From positions 68,720 through 132,719 of the forward strand of contig QFPK01000009.1 in assembly GCA_003248865.1 (NCBI GenBank): 64,000 nt of DNA. The letters run 5' to 3'. A model generated the notes under the pieces. The model had not been told where the DNA came from and searched no databases. It saw only the letters and a program-made list of their open reading frames with translations. Position numbers and translations under genes: made by a program. The stretch's first letter is position 1; each line of letters begins with the position of its first letter. This DNA comes from Sphingomonas sp. Lineage in GTDB: Bacteria > Pseudomonadota > Alphaproteobacteria > Sphingomonadales > Sphingomonadaceae. Shown piece after piece: positions 34,051 to 42,937 of this stretch.

Positions 34051-35267
34051 GCGGCAGCATCCAGCCCGTAAGCGGTGTGCAGCACGCGCACGGCGAGTTC
34101 CAGATACTCTTCCTTGATGAGGACGGAGACCTTGATTTCCGACGTAGTGATGGCGAGCACGTTGATGCCGCGATCGGCCAGCGCCTTGAACATGGTGACG
34201 GCGACGCCGGCATGGCTGCGCATGCCCACGCCCACCACCGAGATCTTCACCACCGAATCGTCGGTGATGAGGCGGGCATAGCCGATGGACGCGGCCGAAG
34301 CCTCCAGCACGGAGCGGGCGCGGGCCAGTTCGGTGCGCGGCACGGTGAAGGTGACGTCCGTCGTGCCGTCGGTCGCGATATTCTGCACGATCATGTCGAC
34401 GTTGATGTTCGCATCGGCCAGCGGCCCGAAGATGGCGGCGACGATCCCCGGCCGGTCCGGCACGGCGCCGATGGTCACCTTGGCTTCGTTGCGGTCATAG
34501 GCGACGCCCGCGATCAGTTCCTGTTCCACGACTTCATCCTCATCGACAACCATGGTGCCCGGCGCATCCGAGAAGCTGGACAGCACCTGCACCGGCACCT
34601 TTTCCTTCATGGCGAGTTCGACCGACCGTGTCTGCAGCACCTTGGCGCCGACGGAGGCCAGTTCCAGCATTTCCTCGTAGGTGATCTTCGCGAGCTTGCG
34701 GGCGCGCGGCACGATGCGCGGGTCGGTGGTGAACACCCCCTCCACATCGGTGTAGATGTCGCAGCGGTCCGCCTTCAGCGCGGCGGCGACGGCGACAGCG
34801 GAGGTATCCGAACCGCCCCGGCCCAGCGTGGTGATGCGGTTGTCGTCCGTCAGGCCCTGGAAGCCGGGAATCACCGCCACGACGCCTTCCGCCATCGCGG
34901 CGCGCAGGGCTTCGGTACCGACATCGGCGATGCGGGCCTTGCCGTGCGCATCGCTGGTGTAGACGGGCAGTTGCCAGCCGAGCCAGCTGCGCGCCTTCAG
35001 CCCCAGCGACTGCAGCACGATGGCAAGCAGGCCGGACGTGACCTGTTCGCCCGATGCCACCACCACATCATATTCCGCCGGATCGGCGAGCGGCGAGGCT
35101 TCGCGGCAGAAGTTGACGAGACGGTCTGTCTCCCCCGCCATGGCGGACACGACGATGGCGACCTGGTTGCCGGCCTCGACTTCGCGTTTGACGCGGGCAG
35201 CCACGCCCCGGATCCGCTCGATCCCGGCCATGGAGGTGCCGCCGAATTTCATGACGATGATGGCCAT
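34047..35267 (-). CDS. lysC: Aspartate kinase
   Basis: A 406-residue kinase, the first step of the aspartate family (Lys, Thr, Met). KFGGTSMAG is the start motif, GRGGSDTSAVAVAAALKADR the catalytic loop, and CDIYTDVEGVFTTDPR the ATP site. Two C-terminal ACT domains (about 265-406) bind Lys/Thr for feedback. Length fits the lysine/threonine-sensitive class. It is the first gene of lysC-NMO-ptsP and is divergent from leuA. Confidence 0.96.
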   Translation of the reverse strand: MAIIVMKFGGTSMAGIERIRGVAARVKREVEAGNQVAIVVSAMAGETDRLVNFCREASPLADPAEYDVVVASGEQVTSGLLAIVLQSLGLKARSWLGWQLPVYTSDAHGKARIADVGTEALRAAMAEGVVAVIPGFQGLTDDNRITTLGRGGSDTSAVAVAAALKADRCDIYTDVEGVFTTDPRIVPRARKLAKITYEEMLELASVGAKVLQTRSVELAMKEKVPVQVLSSFSDAPGTMVVDEDEVVEQELIAGVAYDRNEAKVTIGAVPDRPGIVAAIFGPLADANINVDMIVQNIATDGTTDVTFTVPRTELARARSVLEASAASIGYARLITDDSVVKISVVGVGMRSHAGVAVTMFKALADRGINVLAITTSEIKVSVLIKEEYLELAVRVLHTAYGLDAAA

Positions 35268-35343
35268 AATGTCGCTTGAAGGTCCGCCTGAGTGCTGTCT
35301 GTGTGCTGTTCGTTACGCGGGCCTTTAGGAGCGGGGGCGGCGC

Positions 35344-35484
35344 TTGACAACTTTGTGGCAGCGAAAGCCGCGCTTTACAGAGGCCCACACTTTACAGGGG
35401 GAGCCGGGCGATGTTATGCGCCGCACCGTCATGAAAGCGGCACGCGCCCTCACCCTGCTTCGACTTACGCGCCCTTAGGCGCGT
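35344..35484 (+). promoter_or_regulatory. Candidate leuA leader with attenuator-like pairing
   Basis: A TTGACA (35344-35349) is followed by a direct repeat CTTTACAG (35373-35380 and 35390-35397). A short Leu-rich reading frame ends at 35478. GGCGCGT (35478-35484) can pair with either ACGCGCC at 35442-35448 or ACGCGCC at 35467-35473, two exclusive hairpins placed before and after the Leu codons. The remaining ~90 bases before leuA show no poly-T terminator. The 306-base gap must also hold the lysC promoter. Confidence 0.5.
35431..35478 (+). CDS. Candidate leucine leader peptide
   Basis: A 15-residue frame, MKAARALTLLRLTRP, with four Leu within six codons (CTC ACC CTG CTT CGA CTT). An in-frame ATG at 35416 would add MRRTV. 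A purine-rich GGGGGAG stands at 35397-35403; its best spacing is to an ATG at 35411, whose 7-codon frame ends with TGA overlapping the ATG at 35431. Position before leuA and Leu codons next to alternative hairpins suggest ribosome-stalling attenuation, as in enteric leu operons. Too short for similarity to prove it. Confidence 0.45.
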   Translation: MKAARALTLLRLTRP

Positions 35485-35573
35485 TGCCGGTGGCCGTGGG
35501 CGGCCCCATGCGAGCATGCGTCTAAGGGTTGACCAACAGGGCCCAGACCGAATTTCGCTTTTTCGAGGCAGAC

Positions 35574-37106
35574 ATGACCGACCAGATCCTGATTTTCGAC
35601 ACGACCTTGCGCGACGGCGAGCAATCGCCCGGCTGTTCCATGAACCTGGAGGAAAAGCTGCGCGTCGCCGCCCAGCTTGAAGCGCTGGGCGTGGACATCA
35701 TCGAGGCGGGCTTCGCCATCGCCTCCGACGGGGACTTCGAGGCCGTGCAGGCCGTGGCGAAGCAGTGCGAGCGCGCCGTGGTGGCGAGCCTGGCACGCGC
35801 CGCCCGCGCCGATATCGAGCGTGCAGGCGCCGCGCTGAAGCTGGCCAAGCGCCCGCGCATCCACACCTTCATCGCGACATCGCCGCTGCACATGAAGGTG
35901 AAGCTGTCGAAGTCGCCCGAGCAGGTGCTGGAATCGATCCGCGAATCCGTCAGCCTCGCCCGCAACCTGGTCGAGGATGTGGAATGGTCCGCCGAGGACG
36001 CCACCCGTTCCGAGCCGGACTTTCTGGCGAAGGCCATCGAGACCGCCATCGCGGCCGGGGCGCGCACCATCAACCTGCCCGATACCGTGGGCTATGCCAC
36101 GCCGGAAACCTATGGCGCGATGTTCCGCGACATGATCGCCCGGGTGCCCAACGCCGATCTGGCGGTGTTCTCCACCCATTGCCACAATGATCTGGGGCTG
36201 GGCGTCGCCAACACGCTGGCGGCCGTGGCGGCAGGCGCCCGGCAGGTGGAATCCACCATCAACGGCATCGGCGAGCGCGCTGGAAACGCGGCGGTGGAGG
36301 AAATCGCCATGGCGCTGAAGGTGCGCCACGACGTGCTGCCCTATCGCACGGGGATCGTCTCCACCGAGATCACGCGCGCCAGCCGGCTGATCTCCGCCGT
36401 GACGGGGATGCATGTGCAGCCCAACAAGGCGATCGTGGGCGCCAATGCCTTCGCGCATGAAAGCGGCATCCACCAGGACGGCATGCTGAAGGACAGCTCC
36501 ACCTACGAGATCATGACGCCGGAAAGCGTGGGGCAGTCGCATTCCAGCCTGGTGCTGGGCAAGCATTCGGGCCGCGCGGCCTTCAAGGACAAGCTGGAGA
36601 GCCTGGGTTATCAGCTGTCCGACAATGAGTTTCAGGATGCCTTCCAGCGCTTCAAGGCGCTGGCGGACGCCAAGAAGCAGGTGTTCGACGAGGACATCGT
36701 GGCGCTGGTGGACGATGAGGTGATGCGCGGCCACGACCATATCAAGGTGGTGGAAGTGGAAGTCTATTGCGGTTCCAACGGGCCGCAGCGCGCGATCCTG
36801 ACGCTGTCCATCGACGGCGAGGAAGCGACCGCCGCGACCAAGGGCAACGGCCCGGTGGACGCGCTGTTCAACGCCGTGAAGAAGCTGGTGCCGCATGAGG
36901 ATGCGACGCTGCAGCTGTATGAAGTGTCGGCCGTGACGGCGGGCGCGGATGCGCAGGCCGAAGTGAGCGTGGTGCTGGCCGAGAACGGCCGGACCGTGCG
37001 CGGCGTGGGCGCCCATAACGATACGCTGGTGGCGAGCGCGCGGGCGTATGTGAATGCGCTGAACAAGCTGGTGGTGAAGCGGGGCCGCAACGCGCTTGCG
37101 GCCTGA
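35574..37106 (+). CDS. leuA: 2-isopropylmalate synthase
   Basis: A 510-residue enzyme joining acetyl-CoA and 2-ketoisovalerate, the first step of leucine synthesis. LIFDTTLRDGEQSPGCSMN opens the DRE-TIM barrel. STHCHNDLGLGVANTLAAV holds the metal His pair, and GERAGNAAVEEIAMAL follows. The C-terminal LeuA allosteric domain (from ~385) senses leucine. The ATG at 35574 has a GAGG upstream; the frame opens at 35529 without similarity. A strong terminator follows. Confidence 0.97.
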   Translation: MTDQILIFDTTLRDGEQSPGCSMNLEEKLRVAAQLEALGVDIIEAGFAIASDGDFEAVQAVAKQCERAVVASLARAARADIERAGAALKLAKRPRIHTFIATSPLHMKVKLSKSPEQVLESIRESVSLARNLVEDVEWSAEDATRSEPDFLAKAIETAIAAGARTINLPDTVGYATPETYGAMFRDMIARVPNADLAVFSTHCHNDLGLGVANTLAAVAAGARQVESTINGIGERAGNAAVEEIAMALKVRHDVLPYRTGIVSTEITRASRLISAVTGMHVQPNKAIVGANAFAHESGIHQDGMLKDSSTYEIMTPESVGQSHSSLVLGKHSGRAAFKDKLESLGYQLSDNEFQDAFQRFKALADAKKQVFDEDIVALVDDEVMRGHDHIKVVEVEVYCGSNGPQRAILTLSIDGEEATAATKGNGPVDALFNAVKKLVPHEDATLQLYEVSAVTAGADAQAEVSVVLAENGRTVRGVGAHNDTLVASARAYVNALNKLVVKRGRNALAA

Positions 37107-37143
37107 GCGGTCTGATCAGCTTAGCCGCGCATAGCAGATGTAG

Positions 37144-37175
37144 AAAAGGGCGGGGTGGAAACCCCGCCCTTTTTT
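37144..37175 (+). terminator. Strong Rho-independent terminator after leuA
   Basis: AAAA, GGGCGGGG (37148-37155), loop TGGAAA, CCCCGCCC (37162-37169), then six T. A perfect 8-bp GC stem flanked by A and T runs, so it could also work for the convergent lipoprotein genes. Confidence 0.93.
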
Positions 37176-37227
37176 CGTGCCGACCGGGCCGACGCCGAGT
37201 CTGAAGACTAGCGCTGCGCGCTGGCCT

Positions 37228-37710
37228 TCAGCCGGCTTTGGCTGTGCACTTTGTCCCGGCCATCATGCCCACATTCAGCGTCAGCTCGTCGCCCTTGCCC
37301 TGAATCGTGGTCTGGCCGTTGGTGTATTTGAAGCCGGAGGCGACGGGTTCGCCGTTCAGCTCCACATTCTGCCCACCGCGCACGAGGACCGCGATGCCCT
37401 GATCGGGGAAGAAGCGGACTTCGATCTTCTCCTCATTGTCGCAGGCGAAGGTTGTGCGGCTTTGCTGGGTGGCAGGCACGCCGGCAGCGGCAGCTTCCTT
37501 CTGGATTTCCGCCTTCACTTCAGCCGTGCTGTTGTCGGCCGGAAGATCGGCACCAACCACGCCTGCCGCCGGGGCGGCTTCCGGGGCGACTGCTTCCGGA
37601 GCGGGCGCGACTTCGGTGGTTTCAGGCGCCGGGGTTTCGGCGGCCGGCTTGTTGCAGCCCGCGATCAGGGCGGCTGCGGCAAGGCTTGCGAACAGGATCG
37701 GTTTCGTCAT
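37228..37710 (-). CDS. MliC-like lipoprotein
   Basis: A 160-residue lipoprotein. A signal peptide ends in a lipobox IAGC, then an Ala/Pro/Glu-rich linker. A C-terminal domain (about 80-160) follows with FACDNEEKIEVRFFP, GIAVLVRGGQNVEL and NVGMMAGTKCTA. The two Cys and beta pattern fit the MliC/PliC family of periplasmic inhibitors of C-type lysozyme. ATG at 37710 has AAGGAG 7 bases upstream (the ATG at 37716 is too close). Last gene of a three-gene MliC-like cluster. Confidence 0.75.
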   Translation of the reverse strand: MTKPILFASLAAAALIAGCNKPAAETPAPETTEVAPAPEAVAPEAAPAAGVVGADLPADNSTAEVKAEIQKEAAAAGVPATQQSRTTFACDNEEKIEVRFFPDQGIAVLVRGGQNVELNGEPVASGFKYTNGQTTIQGKGDELTLNVGMMAGTKCTAKAG

Positions 37711-37721
37711 CGTCATTCTCC

Positions 37722-38036
37722 TTAACTGGGTCGGCAATCCAGATTGCCGAACTGCGGGCTGCTGATCTGCATGCGCTGTTCGCTGCCGCTGATCTGGGTG
37801 GCCCCGAACTGGTAGATCCAGCCCCGGCTGGTGGGCATGCGGTGCAGCTGGATCGTCTCCCCCTTGATGGTGAGGTCGGCCAGCTTCTGGTCGCCGTGGA
37901 ACAGCACGGTGGCAGGCACGTCGCCGGTGCACATCCAGTTGAACGTGCCGACCATGCGGTTGTCCAGCGTGTTCGGCGCGGACTTGGGTGCGCAGGCCGC
38001 CAGCAGCAGCGGCGCGAGCAACAGGAACCTGTTCAT
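37722..38036 (-). CDS. Small MliC-related lipoprotein
   Basis: A 104-residue lipoprotein with lipobox LLAAC (Cys15). The mature part FNWMCTGDVPATVLFHGDQ, then YQFGATQISGSEQRMQIS and FGNLDCRPS, keeps the two-Cys beta layout of its neighbours but lacks the RGGQN motif. It is best seen as a divergent relative. It is 11 bases before the downstream MliC gene and 14 bases after the double-domain gene, so one operon. Confidence 0.6.
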   Translation of the reverse strand: MNRFLLLAPLLLAACAPKSAPNTLDNRMVGTFNWMCTGDVPATVLFHGDQKLADLTIKGETIQLHRMPTSRGWIYQFGATQISGSEQRMQISSPQFGNLDCRPS

Positions 38037-38050
38037 GGGCGCGCTCCCCC

Positions 38051-38692
38051 TCAGGCCGCGGTGCAGTTGGTGCCGGACATCATGCCGACCGTCATCGTCA
38101 GGCGCATCCGGTCTTCAGCGACGCGCAGCACGGTGTTGGGGCCGGTGTAGGTGAAGCCGGGCGGCGTGGATTGCTGCTGCAGTTCGGTGTTCTGCCCGCC
38201 GCGACTGAGCGAGGCGACGCCCTGCTGCGGGAAGAAGCGGACGCTGATCTGCTCGCCGTTGGAGCAATTGTAGCTGACGCGCATTTCCGCCGGCGGCGTG
38301 GGCTGGGCCGGCGGCGCGGGCGGGATGGGGGCAGGCGCCGTCGGCGGCGCGGGCGGGCGGCCGCTGGCGTTGGTGGCCTGGCACGAAGTGGGGGCCATCA
38401 TGCCCACCGTCAGGTTGATGCCCATGCGGCCGGCATCGGCCACAACCGTGGTCTGCCCGCCCTGATAGGTGAGCGGCGTGGTGGAAACGCGGTTCAGTTC
38501 GGTGTTCTGCCCGCCGCGCACCAGCACGGCCGTGCCCTGCTGATCGAAGAAGCGGATGGTGACATTTTCCTGATTGGCGCAGCGATAGTTCACCGTGAAC
38601 ACCTCGGCCGGGCGCACCGACGGGGTGGAGGGTGTGGAGCAGGCCGCAAGCACGGTGGTGCCTGCAAGCAGCGAAACCAGATATGTCTTCAA
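38051..38692 (-). CDS. Lipoprotein with two tandem MliC-like domains
   Basis: A 213-residue lipoprotein. Lipobox VLAAC near residue 18. Domain 1 (about 32-108) has VNYRCANQENVTIRFF, VLVRGGQNTEL and TVGMMAPTSCQA. A Pro/Ala linker (PAPPTAPAPIPPAPPAQPTP) leads to domain 2 (about 137-213), with VSYNCSNGEQISVRFFP, SLSRGGQNTEL and TVGMMSGTNCTA. Start is TTG at 38692, with GGGAGAA five bases upstream; upstream ATG codons lack a signal sequence. It probably inhibits lysozyme or stabilises the envelope (inferred). Confidence 0.72.
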   Translation of the reverse strand: MKTYLVSLLAGTTVLAACSTPSTPSVRPAEVFTVNYRCANQENVTIRFFDQQGTAVLVRGGQNTELNRVSTTPLTYQGGQTTVVADAGRMGINLTVGMMAPTSCQATNASGRPPAPPTAPAPIPPAPPAQPTPPAEMRVSYNCSNGEQISVRFFPQQGVASLSRGGQNTELQQQSTPPGFTYTGPNTVLRVAEDRMRLTMTVGMMSGTNCTAA

Positions 38693-38819
38693 GGCCGTTC
38701 TCCCCTGTTGAGCCGGATGGCGATTAAGCCAGTCTGAGCCTGATACCCGAATCGCCCCGGCTGCCGGTCGCGTCAAGCCGATGGCGGCCGATTGAGACGA
38801 TTGAATTGCATCAGATCAA

Positions 38820-40598
38820 TTATCTGCGGTGGAACAGCTTTTCGAGGTCGGCCTTGGTTAGGCGGAGGAAGGTGGGGCGTCCATGGTTGCAGGTGCCGCT
38901 GGCCGGCACTGCTTCCATCTGTCGCAGCAGCGCATTCATCTCCGCGAGGTTCAGCGGTCGGCCCGCGCGCACGCTGCCGTGGCAGGCAATGGTGGCGGCG
39001 ATATGCTCCAGCCGGGCGGTCAGCGCGGCGGGGCCGTCGCCGGCCGCCAGCTCGTCAGCGAGATCGGTGAGGAGCGGTTTCAGCGGCGGTTGGCCCAGCG
39101 CGGCGGGCAGTGCGCGGACCAGGATGGTGTCCGGCCCGAAGCGGTCCAGTTCGAGGCCGAGTTCCAGGAGTTGCGGCGCGGCGGCCTCCAGCCTGTCGGC
39201 CGCCTGTTCGTCCAGCTGCACGGTTTCGGGCACCAGCAGCGGCTGGGATTGCGGGGTGCCGCCCGCCCGGCCGCGCATGGCTTCCAGCACAAGGCGTTCA
39301 TGGGCGGCGTGCTGATCCACCAGCACCAGCGAATCCGCGCTTTCGGCGACGATATAGGCGTTGGCGATCTGGCCGCGCGCGAGGCCGAGGGGATAGTCCT
39401 GTGCGGCGGGCGGTGCGGCAGGCGCTAGCGGTTCCGGCGAGCGGCCCTGCGGCGGGGTCCAGCCGGGGGAGGATGGCGCCCAGCTATAGGCCGTTTCGGC
39501 CACGTGCGTCGGCGCCACGGGCGCAAGATTGAGCTGGTTGGAAATGGGCGGGGGCGCCGCAAACGCTGCTGCCAGCGACTGGCTGGCGGCCTGCACCGGG
39601 CGGATGCCCGCTGTCTCCAGCGCGGCGCGCACGGCGGAGATCAGGCTGGCGCGGATGCGGGCCGGATCGCGGAAGCGCACCTCTGTCTTGGCCGGATGGA
39701 CGTTCACGTCCACCTCGTCCGTGGGGAGCGTGATGAAAAGCGCGGCGACGGCGTGGCGGCCGACGGGCAGGCGCTCGGCATAGGCGCCGCGCAGGGCGCC
39801 CACCAGAAGCCGGTCTTTCACGGGGCGGCCGTTGACGAACAGATATTGATGCTCGCTGGTTGCGCGCGAGGCGGCCGGAAGCCCGGCGAGGCCGCCGATC
39901 TGCAGGTCGGGGCGCATGAAATCGACCGGCACCGTATCCGCGCCGTCGCTGAGCAGTGCCTGCACCCGGCGGGCGAGCCCGGCGACGCCCGGCTCGGTTT
40001 CGGGCGGCACATCCAGCAGGCGGCGGCCTTCGTGGAGCAGGCGGAAGCTGACGTGCGGATGCGCCATCGCGAGGCGCCGCAGCGTGTCGTGGATGGCGGC
40101 GATTTCGGTGCGCGGGCTCTTCAGGAACTTGGCGCGCGCAGGGATGCGGGCGAACAGCCCTTCCACCGCGATGCGGGTGCCCGGGGCCAGCCCGGCGGGG
40201 CCGTCGAACAGCAGGTCGCCGCCGTCCAGCTGGAGCTTCCAGCCGGTCTCCGTATCGGCCGGGCGGCTTTCCAGCGTGAAGCGGGCGACCGACGCGATGG
40301 CCGGAAGCGCCTCGCCCCGGAAGCCGAAGCTGTGGATGGCGAGGAGATCGTCGGTCGGCAGCTTGGAGGTGGCGTGGCGCTCGATCGCGAGGCGCATTTC
40401 GGCTGGCGCCATGCCGTGGCCGTCGTCCGTCACCAGCAGGCGCTGGGTGCCGTCTCCGCCCACCTGCACCTCGATTCGGGTGGCGCCGGCGTCCAGGCTG
40501 TTCTCCACCAGTTCCTTCACCACGCTGGCGGGGCGCTCCACCACTTCGCCCGCCGCGATGCGGTCGACGAGGTGGCTGGGAAGGCGACGGATGCTCAT
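38820..40598 (-). CDS. mutL: DNA mismatch repair protein MutL
   Basis: A 592-residue protein. The GHKL ATPase N-terminus has RIAAGEVVERPASVVKELVE with the catalytic Glu, DDGHGM, and FGFRGEALPAIASV. Then the VDVNVHPAKTEVRF block and a variable Pro-rich linker (about 320-400). The C-terminal dimerisation domain has VLVDQHAAHERLVLE and a terminal ATIACHGSVRAGRPL segment. No endonuclease DQHAxxExxxxE site beyond DQHAAHERLVLE is certain; the C-terminal ACHGSVR motif suggests the endonuclease-type family. Ends 127 bases before the MliC cluster. Confidence 0.95.
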   Translation of the reverse strand: MSIRRLPSHLVDRIAAGEVVERPASVVKELVENSLDAGATRIEVQVGGDGTQRLLVTDDGHGMAPAEMRLAIERHATSKLPTDDLLAIHSFGFRGEALPAIASVARFTLESRPADTETGWKLQLDGGDLLFDGPAGLAPGTRIAVEGLFARIPARAKFLKSPRTEIAAIHDTLRRLAMAHPHVSFRLLHEGRRLLDVPPETEPGVAGLARRVQALLSDGADTVPVDFMRPDLQIGGLAGLPAASRATSEHQYLFVNGRPVKDRLLVGALRGAYAERLPVGRHAVAALFITLPTDEVDVNVHPAKTEVRFRDPARIRASLISAVRAALETAGIRPVQAASQSLAAAFAAPPPISNQLNLAPVAPTHVAETAYSWAPSSPGWTPPQGRSPEPLAPAAPPAAQDYPLGLARGQIANAYIVAESADSLVLVDQHAAHERLVLEAMRGRAGGTPQSQPLLVPETVQLDEQAADRLEAAAPQLLELGLELDRFGPDTILVRALPAALGQPPLKPLLTDLADELAAGDGPAALTARLEHIAATIACHGSVRAGRPLNLAEMNALLRQMEAVPASGTCNHGRPTFLRLTKADLEKLFHRR

Positions 40599-40835
40599 CC
40601 GCCGCTGTTGCCGTGCGCGGGCGGCGGGCTCAAGCGCTGATTGCGCCCTGCGCCGGAACGAACCTTTCCGCCGGTTCAGCGCACTTGCGTGGGCGAAGAT
40701 GACAGCCTATTCGAACCCAACCCGCGACAGTGTCTGCGAAAGGCGCCGGATGCGGCCCAGCTTTCCCGATTCGCCCGCCTCCCCTGAACATCCTGCCGGC
40801 GCAAAGAGCCGCCTGACAAAAGGCCTGTAACACCC

Positions 40836-41882
40836 GTGAACTTCTTCAGCCGCATTTTCGGTTTCCTGAGCCAGGACATGGCCATCGACCTCGGAACCGC
40901 CAACACCCTGGTTTATGTTCGTGGCCGCGGCATCGTGCTGAACGAGCCATCGGTGGTGGCGCTGGAAACGCTGAACGGCCGCCGCCAGGTGAAGGCGGTG
41001 GGCAATGACGCCAAGCTGATGATGGGCAAGACGCCCGACAATGTTCAGGCCATCCGGCCGATGCGCGACGGCGTGATCGCGGACATCGAGGTGGCCGAGG
41101 ACATGATCAAATATTTCATCGACAAGGTGCACGGCAAATCCACCTGGGTGCCGCGCGGCCCCGAAATCGTGGTGTGCATCCCGTCGGGCTCCACCCCGGT
41201 GGAACGGCGCGCCATCCGCGACGCCGCCAACAACGCCGGCGCGTCGCAGGTGCACCTGATCCTGGAACCCATGGCCGCCGCCATCGGCGCGGGCATGCCG
41301 GTGACGGAACCCATCGGATCGATGGTGGTGGATATCGGCGGCGGCACCACCGAAGTCGCCGTGCTGTCGCTGCGCGGGCTGGCCTATACCACCAGCGTGC
41401 GCGTCGGCGGGGACAAGATGGACGAAGCCATCGTCAACTATGTCCGCCGCAACCATAACCTGCTGATCGGCGACGCCACGGCGGAACGCATCAAGAAGGC
41501 GATCGGAACCGCGCTGCCGCCGGCCGACGGCATCGGCACCACTATCGAGATCAAGGGCCGCGACCTTGTGAACGGCGTGCCCAAGGAAATCACCATCAAT
41601 CAGGGTCAGGTGGCGGATGCGCTGTCTGAACCCGTATCCCAGATCGTGGAATCGGTGCGGCTGGCGCTGGAGAACACCGCGCCGGAACTCGCCGCCGACA
41701 TCGTGGATCAGGGCATTGTACTGACCGGCGGCGGTGCGCTGCTGGGCGGGCTGGACGAAGCGCTGCGGCAGGCGACCGGCCTTCCCGTGACGGTCGCCGA
41801 AGACCCGTTGTCGTGTGTGGCGTTGGGCACCGGCCGGGCGCTGGAAGATCCGATCTACCGCGGCGTGCTGATGGGGGCCTGA
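40836..41882 (+). CDS. mreB: Rod-shape actin homologue MreB
   Basis: A 348-residue actin-fold protein. An amphipathic N-terminal segment (NFFSRIFGFLSQ) tethers it to the membrane. DLGTANTLVYVRGRGIVLNE is phosphate loop 1, VVDIGGGTTEVAVLSL phosphate loop 2, and LTGGGALLGGLDEAL the adenosine site. MreB filaments guide lateral peptidoglycan synthesis. The start is GTG at 40836. First gene of the elongasome operon; the 237-base gap to divergent mutL shows no confident promoter. Confidence 0.97.
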   Translation: MNFFSRIFGFLSQDMAIDLGTANTLVYVRGRGIVLNEPSVVALETLNGRRQVKAVGNDAKLMMGKTPDNVQAIRPMRDGVIADIEVAEDMIKYFIDKVHGKSTWVPRGPEIVVCIPSGSTPVERRAIRDAANNAGASQVHLILEPMAAAIGAGMPVTEPIGSMVVDIGGGTTEVAVLSLRGLAYTTSVRVGGDKMDEAIVNYVRRNHNLLIGDATAERIKKAIGTALPPADGIGTTIEIKGRDLVNGVPKEITINQGQVADALSEPVSQIVESVRLALENTAPELAADIVDQGIVLTGGGALLGGLDEALRQATGLPVTVAEDPLSCVALGTGRALEDPIYRGVLMGA

Positions 41883-41893
41883 CAAGGTCCCCG

Positions 41894-42937
41894 ATGAACC
41901 GGCTTCCGCCCCCCAACCGCCTTCGGCCCGCGCGCCGCACCAGCTTCGCCCGGAGGGATAGCAATCTGGCCCTGCTGGGTGCGCTGTTCGCGGGCGTGGT
42001 GATCGCCTTCGCGCTGCTGATGCTGCTGTTGCAGCGGGTGAACCCCGATCTGGGCACGCGCATGCGCGGGGCGACGGCGGATGCGCTGTCTCCGCTGATC
42101 TCCGTCGCCATGGCGCCGGTGGAAGGCGTGCGGCGGCTGGGCACGCTGATCGGCGACCATATGGACGTGGTGGACAAGAACCGCGAACTGCAGACCGAGC
42201 TGAAGGCGGCGCAGCGCCGCGCGGCCGAGACCGAGCGGCTGGCCTCTGAACTGGACCGGATGGAGGCGCTGCTGGCGCTCAGGCGGCCCGAACGGCGGCT
42301 GGTGGCGTCGGCGGTGGCGTCCGCCGTTTCGGCCGAGGCCGGGCAGCGGCAGGCGATCCTGTCGGCGGGCCTGTCCGACGGGGTGAAGCCGCGCATGCCG
42401 GTGATCGCATCGGGCGGGCTGGCCGGCCGGGTGACCGACGTGGGGCAAGGCGCTTCGCGCATGATGCTGCTGACGGATGCCGACAGCCGGATTCCGGTGA
42501 AGGTGCTGCGCACCGGCTGGACCGGCCTTGCGGTGGGCACCGGCGGCACCCTGCTGGACTTCCAGTTCGACATCGCCTCCGGCTCCGACAAGATCCGCGT
42601 GGGCGACCGGCTGGTGACATCGGGCGACGGCGGGCTGTTCCCCCCCGGCATCCCGGTGGCGGTGATCATCGACGCAGAGGCCAATCCGCCGCGCGCGCGG
42701 CCGCTGGCCAATCCCACCGGCCTTGGCACGGTGATGATCGAGGCGCCATGGCTGCCGCCGCCGAGCTTCGTGGCCGTGCCACCCGCCGCCCCTGAGGCGG
42801 ACAAGGTGGTGGCGCCTGCGGCCGCTGCACCCGCCGCGACGGCGGCTAACGGGTCCGCCGCCGCCACGGGCGCGCAAAGCCGGCCTGCTGCACCGCCACA
42901 GGCTGCGACAGCTACGCCGCCGGCACAACCACGATGA
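41894..42937 (+). CDS. mreC: Rod-shape protein MreC
   Basis: A 347-residue bitopic protein. Transmembrane helix about 25-47 (NLALLGALFAGVVIAFALLM), a coiled coil (85-125) and a beta-rich periplasmic core with GLAGRVTDVGQGASRMMLLTDADS-type blocks, followed by an Ala/Pro-rich tail of about 60 residues. MreC bridges MreB and PBP2. ATG at 41894 follows mreB by 11 bases and its stop overlaps mreD by 4. Confidence 0.93.
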   Translation: MNRLPPPNRLRPARRTSFARRDSNLALLGALFAGVVIAFALLMLLLQRVNPDLGTRMRGATADALSPLISVAMAPVEGVRRLGTLIGDHMDVVDKNRELQTELKAAQRRAAETERLASELDRMEALLALRRPERRLVASAVASAVSAEAGQRQAILSAGLSDGVKPRMPVIASGGLAGRVTDVGQGASRMMLLTDADSRIPVKVLRTGWTGLAVGTGGTLLDFQFDIASGSDKIRVGDRLVTSGDGGLFPPGIPVAVIIDAEANPPRARPLANPTGLGTVMIEAPWLPPPSFVAVPPAAPEADKVVAPAAAAPAATAANGSAAATGAQSRPAAPPQAATATPPAQPR

